A DNA stretch of 64,000 nucleotides, taken from positions 1 through 64,000 of the forward strand of contig NZ_FONX01000002.1 of NCBI RefSeq assembly GCF_900113035.1, given 5' to 3'. Source of the stretch: Paracidovorax wautersii. GTDB taxonomy: Bacteria > Pseudomonadota > Gammaproteobacteria > Burkholderiales > Burkholderiaceae_C. The stretch's first letter is position 1. Each line of letters opens with the position of its first letter. A program made the position numbers and the translations under genes. A model generated the notes under the pieces. The model was not told where the DNA came from. It did not search any database and saw nothing but the letters and a program-made list of their open reading frames with translations. This document shows, one piece after another, positions 42,324 to 50,362 of the stretch.

Positions 42324-43106
42324 TTGGCAGCCCCTGGAGCACGCCTGCGCTGGCTACCCTGGCCCCTGCCAGCCTTGCTGGCCTGGAGCGGCGCCTGGCT
42401 GGCCTTCGCGGGCCTGCAGCGCTGGCTGCCGACCGCCGCCGCGCTGGCCCTGGCATGCGCCCTGGGCACGGCGGCCAGCCTGCTGGGGCAGGGCTGGTGG
42501 CGGCGCGCGCTGATCGCGGCAGGCTTTCCGCTTTCGCTGGCGCTCACCGGCGCGGCAGCGGGCGTGCCCGCCTGGGCCTGGCTGGTGCCGCTGGCGCTGC
42601 TGCTGCTGGTCTATCCGCTCAATGCCTGGCGCGACGCGCCGCTCTTTCCCACTCCGCATGCGGCCTTAGGGGGGCTCGCGCAGCAAGCCCCGCTGCCCGC
42701 AGGCGCCGCCGTGCTGGATGCGGGCTGCGGCCTGGGCGACGGCCTCATCGCGCTGCGGCGCGCCTATCCGCAGGCCCGGCTGCACGGCCTGGAATGGAGC
42801 TGGCCGCTGCGCGCGCTATGCGCCTTGCGCTGCCCCTGGGCCCGCGTGCGGCGCGGCGACATCTGGGCCGCCTGCTGGGGCGGCTACCAGCTGGTCTATC
42901 TCTTCCAGCGGCCCGAGAGCATGGCCCGCGCCGCCGCCAAGGCCCAGGCCGAGATGGCGCCCGGCAGCTGGCTGGTCAGCCTGGCCTTCGAGGTGCCCGG
43001 CGCCACGCCCTTCGCCCGGCTGCAGCCGCCGGGCGGGCATGCGGTGTGGGTCTATCGGCTGGGCGAAGGCGGGGGCGAGTCCCCGGCCGGCACCACGGTG
43101 CCCTGA
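42324..43106 (+). CDS. Membrane-anchored class I methyltransferase-like protein
   Basis: The product is 260 aa starting at a TTG codon with AAGG nearby; no ATG fits. The first 100 residues hold three or four hydrophobic segments. A Rossmann methyltransferase domain follows with SAM loop AVLDAGCGLGDGLIALR and LHGLEWSWPL. The substrate is unknown. Its 3' end overlaps the converging thioesterase gene by 55 bases. Confidence 0.72.
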   Translation: MAAPGARLRWLPWPLPALLAWSGAWLAFAGLQRWLPTAAALALACALGTAASLLGQGWWRRALIAAGFPLSLALTGAAAGVPAWAWLVPLALLLLVYPLNAWRDAPLFPTPHAALGGLAQQAPLPAGAAVLDAGCGLGDGLIALRRAYPQARLHGLEWSWPLRALCALRCPWARVRRGDIWAACWGGYQLVYLFQRPESMARAAAKAQAEMAPGSWLVSLAFEVPGATPFARLQPPGGHAVWVYRLGEGGGESPAGTTVP

Positions 43107-43486
43107 GCCAGCGCGCACAGCTTGGAGGATTCGCCCTCCACGGCGTAGATCTCGCATTGGCAGACCGCCATGCGCTTGCCCGCGCTGCGTGCCTGCGCCC
43201 GGGCGATGAGCCGGGTGCCGACGCCGGGGCGCAGGTAGTTGATCTTGAACTCCGCCGTCAGCGCATTGCCGCCCAGCGCCAGGCCGCCAGCGAAGGTGAT
43301 GGCGTTGTCGGCCAGGTAGCTGAGCACCCCGCCGTGAACGAAGCCGTGCTGCTGCTGGTGATGGGGCTCGATGGTGAGCGCCAGCTCAGCGCTGCCCGGG
43401 CCCGCCGCCGTCAGCTCGGCCCCGATGAACCGGCTGAAGGGCTGGCTGGCAAAGATCTGTTGCGCGAATGTCTGGACGTCGTCCAT
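43052..43486 (-). CDS. PaaI-family hotdog thioesterase
   Basis: The product is 144 aa. The hotdog core HHQQQHGFVHGGVLSYLADNAITFAGG carries the catalytic HGG...AD pattern of PaaI/YdiI enzymes. It hydrolyses acyl- or aryl-CoA. Its last 18 codons (ending PPPSPSR) lie antisense to the methyltransferase gene. The start MDDVQTFAQQIF fits family length. Confidence 0.88.
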   Translation of the reverse strand: MDDVQTFAQQIFASQPFSRFIGAELTAAGPGSAELALTIEPHHQQQHGFVHGGVLSYLADNAITFAGGLALGGNALTAEFKINYLRPGVGTRLIARAQARSAGKRMAVCQCEIYAVEGESSKLCALAQGTVVPAGDSPPPSPSR

Positions 43487-43585
43487 GGCCTGCCTCCTCG
43501 ATCGATCAAGCAATCTATTCATCTATCGCCTGGCGAAAGTGACGGCGTCACTCCAGGAATGACGCCGCGCCGCAGCCTGCGCTCA

Positions 43586-43853
43586 GAACGTGTTTACGAT
43601 CTCGCAGGGGATCGCGTTGGAACGCAATCGGGATGAGTGGATGCCTCGGATGCGCCGCATGGACTCGTGCCCATGCAAGCAGCCGGGGCGTTCAATCGCC
43701 CGATTTCGCTCCAACCCGAAGGGCAGCTACGTCGGCGGGCGGTCTGCGGCGTTGCGGCGCTTGTGGATAGCCGTGCTATCCACTGCGCACCGCGCCTTGC
43801 ATCCCATCCCGCCGACGTAGCTGCGCGACCCCTGGGAGATCGTAAACACGTTC
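43586..43853. mobile_element. 268 bp MITE with two internal hairpins
   Basis: Perfect 18 bp terminal inverted repeats GAACGTGTTTACGATCTC (43586-43603 and complement at 43836-43853) are flanked by the 3 bp direct repeat TCA (43583-43585, 43854-43856). Inside are two hairpins with 17 bp arms. One is at 43616-43632 with 43699-43715 (15 of 17 paired). The other is at 43723-43739 with 43808-43824 (perfect). The second loop holds a further 9 bp hairpin GTGGATAGC/GCTATCCAC. There is no transposase frame. The right TCA is the stop codon of the carboxylesterase gene. Ends match those of the IS at the window start at 15 of 17 bases. Confidence 0.88.
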
Positions 43854-46019
43854 TCAGATCCCCGATATCGGCGCAACCTTGTCCCACAGCGCCGAGCAGT
43901 TCGACGCCGAATCGATGGCCGAGGCGCTGATGCGTGCCGGGCTGCCCGGGGCAGTGCTCCACTGCGCCAGCGACGAGGCGAGGCCGGTGTAGGGCGTCCA
44001 GGCGCCGGGCAGGGTGGTGATCTCGCTGCCGCGGCCGGGCGAGGGCGTCCACGGCGCGGGCTGGGCCGGATTGTTCACGAAGCTGGCCCAGGCAGCGCTC
44101 ATGGTGTTGGTCAGCGCCTGGCTGTCGGGCGGCGGCGGCTGGGTGCCGTGGACGTAGGCCGCATAGGCGGCATCCAGGGTGTGGAAGACATAGGGCACCT
44201 CTGCGCCGTGGCAAGCGTTGCCGCTGCCGGGCGCGCAGGCCTCCACCTCGGCCTCGGGCCGGCCCGCGTAGTACTGGTTGAGCAGGGGCGGCTGCGAGAA
44301 GAGGTAGCCGAACACCGGCGCGGCGGCGGAGGCCGCCTGGGCCTGCTTCACCGCGCGGCCGGCCAGCGCCAGGTTGCCGCAGCGGAACGCGAAGTCGTCG
44401 ATCAGGCTGGCCAGCGTCACCGCCGTGCCGTTCATGAAGCCGGGGGCGGGCGCGCCGGGGGCGCGGTAGGGGTACATCGGCCGGCCCTGGGTGGCCTTGT
44501 CGTAGTTGAGGATGGTCTGGCCGTCCTTGGGCCAGACCTGCGAGATCAGGATGCGGTTGAAGCTCAGCGGGTCCAGCCCCGAGCCCAGCCGCAGATAGGC
44601 CATGTGGGCGAACACCGCGCCCTCGTCGCGGTTCATGCCGAAGACGAAGGGCTTGGGCGGCACGCCGGCCGCGCTGGCGAAGCCGGCCAGCGGCTGGCTC
44701 ACGACGACGCGGCCGTCCACGTTGGGCGACCAGGGCAGGCCGTCGTGGATCTGCAGCGAGGCCTCGCCCAGCAGGCGCGCCAGGGGCTGGGCCGTGGCCT
44801 CGCGCGCGGCGGCGGTGCGCGGCGATACCTGCTGGCCGAAGACGCCCGCCGACTGCGCGGTGACGATCTGCGCCGTGGTGGCGCGCTGCAGCACCGGCCG
44901 CCCGCGCACGCAGGCCGTGACCCGGCTGCACAGCGCGTCGAGGAACACGTCGCCCAGCTTCTGCGCCTGCGCCGTGGTGCGGTAGAGCGACGCCACCGGG
45001 TTGCTCTGCATGATGGCCGCCTGGAAGCTGCCCGCGCTGCCCGGCGCGGCGAAAAGGTGCAGGCCGGTCGCCATGGCGCCTGCGCTGGCGCCGGCGATGG
45101 TCACCCGGGCCGGGTCGCCGCCGAAATCGGCGATGTACTTCTGCACCCACTGCAGCGCCATCTGCTGGTCCTGGATGCCGAAGTTGCCGCGCAGCGGCCC
45201 GCCCAGCGCGGCGTTCTCCACCGGGTCGTCGATGGCGAGAAAGCCCAGCGCGCCCAGGCGGTAGTTGATGGTGACCACCACCATGTTGCCGGCCGCGGCC
45301 AGGTAGGAGCCGTCATACAGGTTGCCCGTCAGGATCTTGCGGCGGCTGTCGTAGAGCGGCAGGTAGCCGCTGCCCTGCGTGAAGCCGCCGCCATGGATGT
45401 AGAACAGCACCGGCAGCCGGCCCGGGGCGGGCTGCGCCGCGCCCACGGCGGCCTGGGGCGTGAAGACGTTCAGGTAGAGGCAGCGCTCGTCCTGCGCGCT
45501 CACCGGGATCTGCGGGCGCGGCGACTGTGGGCAGAAGGGGCCGGGCACCGTCTGCGCCACCAGGTTGCCCCCGGGCGCCAGCATGACCGGCGGCTTGAAG
45601 CGATCGGCCTTGGCGTATTCGATGCCCATATAGCGGTTGACCGGCACGGGCGCCGTAGCGCCGGCCGGCGTGATGGCGCCGCGCAGCCCGCAGAGCGTGG
45701 GCAGCGGCGCCGGGGCAGGAGCGGCGGCAGGCGCAGCGGCATCGCTGGCTCCGGCTGCCGGCGCGGATGCGGCCGGCTGGGGGGCCGAAGCGGCCGGCGT
45801 GGGCGTGGACGCCGCCGCCGTAGCGGCAGAGGCGGCAGCAGCGGCGGCCTGGGCCGCGCTGGCGCCGATCGTCACCGTGGTGCCGTCCGCGCAGCCGTCG
45901 GGCGCCGCCGCAGCGGGGTTGGCCGCCACCGCGGGCCCGCTCAGGCCCCAGAGCAGCAGCAGGGCCGCAGGAATCGAACAGGCCGGCAAGACTCGGCGGG
46001 CGGAAGAGGGGCGTCGCAT
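43854..46019 (-). CDS. Secreted type-B carboxylesterase
   Basis: The product is 721 aa. The signal peptide (LLLLWGLSGPAVAAN) is followed by a long Ala/Pro/Ser-rich linker at about residues 35-105. The esterase domain opens GIEYAKADRF and has the oxyanion FYIHGGGFTQGSG. The nucleophile Ser is in TIAGASAGAMATG, where the usual Glu before Ser is Ala. Disulfide-type Cys pairs occur (CPQSPRPQIPVSAQDERCLYLNVF). It probably hydrolyses esters outside the cytoplasm. The MITE inserted at its stop codon without changing the protein. Confidence 0.86.
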   Translation of the reverse strand: MRRPSSARRVLPACSIPAALLLLWGLSGPAVAANPAAAAPDGCADGTTVTIGASAAQAAAAAASAATAAASTPTPAASAPQPAASAPAAGASDAAAPAAAPAPAPLPTLCGLRGAITPAGATAPVPVNRYMGIEYAKADRFKPPVMLAPGGNLVAQTVPGPFCPQSPRPQIPVSAQDERCLYLNVFTPQAAVGAAQPAPGRLPVLFYIHGGGFTQGSGYLPLYDSRRKILTGNLYDGSYLAAAGNMVVVTINYRLGALGFLAIDDPVENAALGGPLRGNFGIQDQQMALQWVQKYIADFGGDPARVTIAGASAGAMATGLHLFAAPGSAGSFQAAIMQSNPVASLYRTTAQAQKLGDVFLDALCSRVTACVRGRPVLQRATTAQIVTAQSAGVFGQQVSPRTAAAREATAQPLARLLGEASLQIHDGLPWSPNVDGRVVVSQPLAGFASAAGVPPKPFVFGMNRDEGAVFAHMAYLRLGSGLDPLSFNRILISQVWPKDGQTILNYDKATQGRPMYPYRAPGAPAPGFMNGTAVTLASLIDDFAFRCGNLALAGRAVKQAQAASAAAPVFGYLFSQPPLLNQYYAGRPEAEVEACAPGSGNACHGAEVPYVFHTLDAAYAAYVHGTQPPPPDSQALTNTMSAAWASFVNNPAQPAPWTPSPGRGSEITTLPGAWTPYTGLASSLAQWSTAPGSPARISASAIDSASNCSALWDKVAPISGI

Positions 46020-46262
46020 GGAAGATTTCGCTGGGCAGGGAAGGGTGTCGCGATTGTGGCGCTTCGCGGCCCGGCCCGGGGGGCAACCCTCACGCCATAT
46101 GGGGTGCGCCAGGGCACCGCGCGCGCCTCGGGCCCGGGCGCGACCGCCCGGCATGCATGGCTTTGACGCTCATAAATCAATAGCATCCGACCCAGGCGGC
46201 ACCGGGGCGGCGGGGCAAAGCAACGGTGTGCAGGGCAGGCGGGCGCCTTATACTCGCGCCCG

Positions 46263-46489
46263 TTGGTGCTCGCGTGGCCGCCCTCTTTGGCGGCAGCGCA
46301 GTTAAACGGGAACCAGGAAGGAAGCCGCCCGCCCAGGCCGGCTCCCCAACCTGGGCTGCCCCCGCAACGGTAAGCGACGAAGGACGGCGACGAGCGCCGC
46401 CTTGACTGCGTGGAACATCACGCCCACTGGAAGCCGCCAGCGCTTCCGGGAAGGGCCCACGCCAGCGTCGCCAGCCCGGATACCGGCCG
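46263..46489 (+). ncRNA. Cobalamin (B12) riboswitch
   Basis: The core elements are present in order: TTGGTGCTCGCG, GTTAAACGGGAACCAGG (about 46303), CCCCGCAACGGTAAGC (about 46362), and the B12 box AGCCCGGATACCGGC (46473-46487). The regulated gene is cobM, 177 bases downstream. Binding of adenosylcobalamin should switch the 11-gene biosynthetic operon off. Confidence 0.93.
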
Positions 46490-46665
46490 ACAGGGGGGTG
46501 CGGCGCCGCAAGGCGCAAGGCGTTTGCACAGCGCCGCACACCATTTCACGGAACCTGCGGGGAGGCAGGGGTCCGGGCCCGTGCGGTGCAGCCTGCCGCC
46601 ATCCATCGTCGTTGTCCCATGCCAGTTTCCTTCGCAAGCGCGCGTTCGCCCGCGCGACGCCAGCC

Positions 46666-47493
46666 ATGAGAGCGCCAGGCACCGTCTGGTTCGTCGGCGC
46701 CGGGCCGGGCGATCCCGAGCTCATCACCGTCAAGGGCCGCGCGCTGATCGAGCGCGCCGGCGCCATCCTGTTCGCCGGCTCGCTGGTCAACGAGGCCGCC
46801 ACCCGCTGGGCGCCACCCGGCTGCACCATCGCCGACAGCAAGGACATGACGCTCGAGCAGATGGCCGCCTGGCTCATCCTGCATGCCCAGAAGCACGAGA
46901 CCGTGATCCGCCTGCAGACCGGCGACCCGGCGCTCTACGGCGCGCTGATCGAGGTCGTGCAGCCGCTCGATGCGGCCGGCGTGCCGGTGCGCGTGGTGCC
47001 GGGCGTGTCCTCGGCCATGGCCTCGGCCGCCGCGGCGGTGGAAAGCTTCACGCTGCCCGAGGTCACCCAGAGCGTGATCTTCACCCGCGTGGAAGGCCGC
47101 ACACCCATGCCGCCCGGCGAATCGCTGGCCGAGCTGGGCCGCCACCACTGCACGCTCTGCATCTTTCTGTCGATCACGCTGCTGCACAAGGTGCAGGCCG
47201 GCCTGCGCGAAGCGGGCTGGGCGGACGACGCGCCCATGCTGGTCGTCCACAAGGCCAGCTGGCCGGGCGAGGAGGTCATCGTGCGCGGCACGCTGGCCGA
47301 CATCCGCGAGCGCTGCCGCGCCGCCGGCATCGTCAGCCAGGCCATGGTGATCGCCAGCCCCACGCTGGGCTCGCGCCAGTGGCAGGAGCTGGCCAAGTCC
47401 AAGCTCTACGACGCGAGCTTCACCCACCGTTTCCGCCGCGCCAGCCAGCCGGCCGCCGCCCCCCAAGAACCCCACGAACCGACCGCACCATGA
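46666..47493 (+). CDS. cobM: Precorrin-4 C11-methyltransferase
   Basis: The product is 275 aa. WFVGAGPGDPELITVKGRALIERA is the SAM-methyltransferase opening. GDPALYGALIE and VPGVSSAMASAAAAVESFTLPEVTQSVI are CobM/CbiF specific. It methylates C11 of the corrin precursor. It is the first gene of the operon and overlaps cbiX by ATGA. The C-terminal PAAAPQEPHEPTAP tail is nonconserved. Confidence 0.93.
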   Translation: MRAPGTVWFVGAGPGDPELITVKGRALIERAGAILFAGSLVNEAATRWAPPGCTIADSKDMTLEQMAAWLILHAQKHETVIRLQTGDPALYGALIEVVQPLDAAGVPVRVVPGVSSAMASAAAAVESFTLPEVTQSVIFTRVEGRTPMPPGESLAELGRHHCTLCIFLSITLLHKVQAGLREAGWADDAPMLVVHKASWPGEEVIVRGTLADIRERCRAAGIVSQAMVIASPTLGSRQWQELAKSKLYDASFTHRFRRASQPAAAPQEPHEPTAP

Positions 47494-48512
47494 CCACCAC
47501 CATCCTCCTGATCGGCCACGGCTCGCGCGAGCCCGAAGGCAACGACGAGATCCACGCCTTCGTGCGCCAGTGGCGCGAGCGCCAGCCCGGCTGGCGCATC
47601 GAGGTCTGCTTCATCGAATTCGCGCCGCCCGGTTTGCACGACGGCCTGCTGATGGCCGCCAAGGGCAGCACCCGTGTGCTGGTGCTGCCGCTCATCCTGA
47701 ACGCGGCCGGCCACGTGAAGATGGAAATCCCCGAAGCCATCGAGCATGCGCGCGAGCACTGCCCGGGCGTCGAATTCCTCTACGGCCCGCACCTCACGGC
47801 CTGCGAGCCCATCCTCACCATCATGCAGCGCCAGCTGCGCCGCTGCATGCAGAAGCTGGACATGCCCGACCCCACCACCACCGGCGTGGTGCTGCTGGGC
47901 CGGGGCTCGTCCGACCGCCAGGCCAACGGCGACGTCGCCAAGATGGCGCGCTGGCTGCAGGAAGACAGCCACCACGAACTGGTCGAGATCGCCTTCACCG
48001 GCATCACCTGGCCGCGCCTGGAGCGCGTGGTGCAGCGCCAGGCGCTGCTGGGCATGAAGCAGATCGTGGTGCTGCCCTACTACCTCTACACCGGCACGCT
48101 GATGCAGCGCATCGCCCGGCAGGTGGAGCACCTGCGCGTGCAGTACCCGCAGCTGCGCTTCGCGCAGTCCGCCCACTTCGGCATGGAGCCCGAGATCTTC
48201 ACGCTGCTGGAGCAGCGCGTGGCCGACCTGCAGGCCGGCCTGCCCGACAGCCGCCTGCCCTGCGACGGCTGCAAGTACCGCGAGATCGCCCACGACCTGG
48301 GCCACGGCCACAGCCACGAACACACGCACGCCCATGCGCCCGCCGCAGCCGCAGCAGGCGCCGAGCCGGGCCACAGCCATGGCCACGACCACGCGCATGG
48401 ACACGATCACGCACACGGCGACCACGGCCATGCCCATGGGCACGCGCACGGCCACGATAACGGCCACCACCACGACCACGCGGTGCCCCAGCCGGCCGGA
48501 GCCGCGGCATGA
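47490..48512 (+). CDS. cbiX: Sirohydrochlorin cobaltochelatase with His-rich tail
   Basis: The product is 340 aa, the long CbiX form with two homologous halves (ILLIGHGSREPEGNDEI and VVLLGRGSSDRQANGD). From about residue 270 there is a tail with over 25 histidines in HGH/HDH repeats, likely a cobalt store or delivery segment. It inserts Co(II) early, which is the cobalt-early branch. The region before the tail carries CDGCKYRE, a possible metal or Fe-S ligand pair. It overlaps cbiC by four bases. Confidence 0.92.
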   Translation: MTTTILLIGHGSREPEGNDEIHAFVRQWRERQPGWRIEVCFIEFAPPGLHDGLLMAAKGSTRVLVLPLILNAAGHVKMEIPEAIEHAREHCPGVEFLYGPHLTACEPILTIMQRQLRRCMQKLDMPDPTTTGVVLLGRGSSDRQANGDVAKMARWLQEDSHHELVEIAFTGITWPRLERVVQRQALLGMKQIVVLPYYLYTGTLMQRIARQVEHLRVQYPQLRFAQSAHFGMEPEIFTLLEQRVADLQAGLPDSRLPCDGCKYREIAHDLGHGHSHEHTHAHAPAAAAAGAEPGHSHGHDHAHGHDHAHGDHGHAHGHAHGHDNGHHHDHAVPQPAGAAA

Positions 48513-49213
48513 GCACCGTCAACACCGTCACCGAACAGCTCACGCGCGCCGGCCAGGCCATCGAGCACGACAGCTTCGCCATCATCGACGCCGAGGCCGG
48601 CCCGCACCCCTACACGGCGCAGCAGTGGCCCATCGTGCGCCGCATGATCCACGCCAACGCCGACTTCGAATTCAACGGCCTGACCGACTTCCACCCTGAA
48701 GCGGTGGAAGCCGGCATCGCCGCCCTGCTGCGCGGCGGCGCGCCCGTGGTGGCCGACGTGGAGATGATCTGCTCGGGCCTCTCGCAGCCGCGCCTGGCGC
48801 ACTTCGGCATGCGCGCGCACCAGTTCATCAGCGACGCCGACGTGATCGCCCAGGCCCAGGCCGAGGACACCACCCGCGCCGTGCAGGCCATGCGCAAGGC
48901 GCACCGGCTGGGGCTGCTGCAGGGCGCCGTGGTCGGTATCGGCAACGCGCCCACGGCGCTCATCGAACTCGTGCGCCTGATCCGCGAAGAGGGCGTGCGC
49001 CCGGCCCTCGTGGTCGGCATGCCGGTGGGCTTCGTGTCCGCCGCCGAATCCAAGGACCTGATGGCCGATGTGGCCGAGGTGCCCTGGATCGTCATCCGCG
49101 GCCGCAAGGGCGGCTCCACCCTGGTGGTGGCCGCGCTGCACGCGCTGCTGGCGCTGGCCGAGGCTCGGCAGAAGCAACAGCAGCAGCAACAACCAGGCGC
49201 TGCCGGAGGCTGA
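48509..49213 (+). CDS. cbiC: Precorrin-8X / cobalt-precorrin-8 methylmutase
   Basis: The product is 234 aa. The catalytic His is in VRRMIHANADFEF, and DVEMICSGLSQPRL and GVRPALVVGMPVGFVSAAESKDLM are family signatures. It moves the C11 methyl to C12 to make hydrogenobyrinate or cobyrinate. A Gln-rich tail (KQQQQQQPG) is nonconserved. Confidence 0.93.
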   Translation: MSTVNTVTEQLTRAGQAIEHDSFAIIDAEAGPHPYTAQQWPIVRRMIHANADFEFNGLTDFHPEAVEAGIAALLRGGAPVVADVEMICSGLSQPRLAHFGMRAHQFISDADVIAQAQAEDTTRAVQAMRKAHRLGLLQGAVVGIGNAPTALIELVRLIREEGVRPALVVGMPVGFVSAAESKDLMADVAEVPWIVIRGRKGGSTLVVAALHALLALAEARQKQQQQQQPGAAGG

Positions 49214-49220
49214 CACCGCC

Positions 49221-50360
49221 ATGATGGAGAAAACCGTCCGCCGCGGCACGCGCACCGGCTTCACCACCGGGGCCTGCTCCGCCGCCGCCGCGCGCGCCGC
49301 CGTGCTGGGCCTGGTCGAAGGCGCCGTGCCCGAGGCGGTGGAATGCCTGCTGCCCAACGGCGACGTGGTGCGCTTCGCCGTGAACGACGGCCGCTGCGAT
49401 GGCACCGGCGAAGGCGGCCAGGCCGCGCACGCCATGGTCATCAAGGACGCGGGCGACGACCCCGACTGCACCGACAAGGCCCACCTCACCGCCGACGTGC
49501 GCGTGCTGCCCGGCCGCGCGGGCGAGGTCGTTCTGTGCGGCGGCTTCGGCGTGGGCACCGTCACCATGGCCGGCCTGGGCCTGGAAGTGGGCGGCCCGGC
49601 CATCAATCCCGTGCCCCGCCGCAACATCGAAGACAACGTGCGCGCCGTGGGCGGCCCGCTGCTGGAGCATGCGGGGCTGGAAGTGACCATCTCCGTGCCC
49701 CAGGGCGTGGAGATGGCCAAGAAGACGCTGAACGCGCGCTTAGGGATCTTGGGCGGCATCTCCATCCTCGGCACCACCGGCATCGTCAAGCCCTATTCCA
49801 CCTCCGCCTACCGCGCGAGCGTGGTGCAAGGCGTGCAGGTGGCCGCCACGCTGGGCCACGGCGTGGTGGTGCTCACCACCGGCGGTCGCACCGAACAGTT
49901 CGCCATGAAGGAGCGGCCCGAACTGCCCGCCGCCTGCTTCGTGCAGATGGGCGACTTCCTGCGCTATGCGCTCGACGAAGCCGTGGCGCAGGGCCTGCGC
50001 GAAGTGGTCATCGGCGGCATGGTGGGCAAGCTCACGAAGATCGCCCAGGGCGAGACCATCACCCACGCCAACCGCGCCGAGGTCGATACCCAGCTGCTGG
50101 CCGAACTCGCCGCCCGCGTGGGCGCGCCGCCCGAGGTCTGCGCCGAGATCGCCGCCGCCGAGACCGCACGCTTCGGCGCCGAACGCATGCAGGCCCTGGG
50201 CCTGGGCGAGCCCTTCCACCACGCGCTCGCCCAGGCCGTCGTGCAGACGCTGACGGCGCCCGAACGCTACGGCGACCGCTTCCATCTCACCGTGCTGGTC
50301 TGCGATTTCGACGGCAGCAAGATCACCGAGGCCGCCTCCGGGCCGGCCGCCAACGCCTGA
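49221..50360 (+). CDS. cbiD: Cobalt-precorrin-5B (C1)-methyltransferase
   Basis: The product is 379 aa. TRTGFTTGACSAAAARAA is the CbiD opening, with GFGVGTVTMAGLGLEVGGPAINPVPRRNI and STSAYRASVVQGVQVAATLG downstream. CbiD belongs to the anaerobic, cobalt-early route. It starts seven bases after cbiC. Confidence 0.94.
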   Translation: MMEKTVRRGTRTGFTTGACSAAAARAAVLGLVEGAVPEAVECLLPNGDVVRFAVNDGRCDGTGEGGQAAHAMVIKDAGDDPDCTDKAHLTADVRVLPGRAGEVVLCGGFGVGTVTMAGLGLEVGGPAINPVPRRNIEDNVRAVGGPLLEHAGLEVTISVPQGVEMAKKTLNARLGILGGISILGTTGIVKPYSTSAYRASVVQGVQVAATLGHGVVVLTTGGRTEQFAMKERPELPAACFVQMGDFLRYALDEAVAQGLREVVIGGMVGKLTKIAQGETITHANRAEVDTQLLAELAARVGAPPEVCAEIAAAETARFGAERMQALGLGEPFHHALAQAVVQTLTAPERYGDRFHLTVLVCDFDGSKITEAASGPAANA

Positions 50361-50362
50361 CC

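Noticed and set aside
46402-46665. Upstream in-frame extensions of cobM and cbiX across the riboswitch
   Set aside because: They would translate the B12 riboswitch; family starts at 46666 and 47490 fit length and the ATGA coupling.
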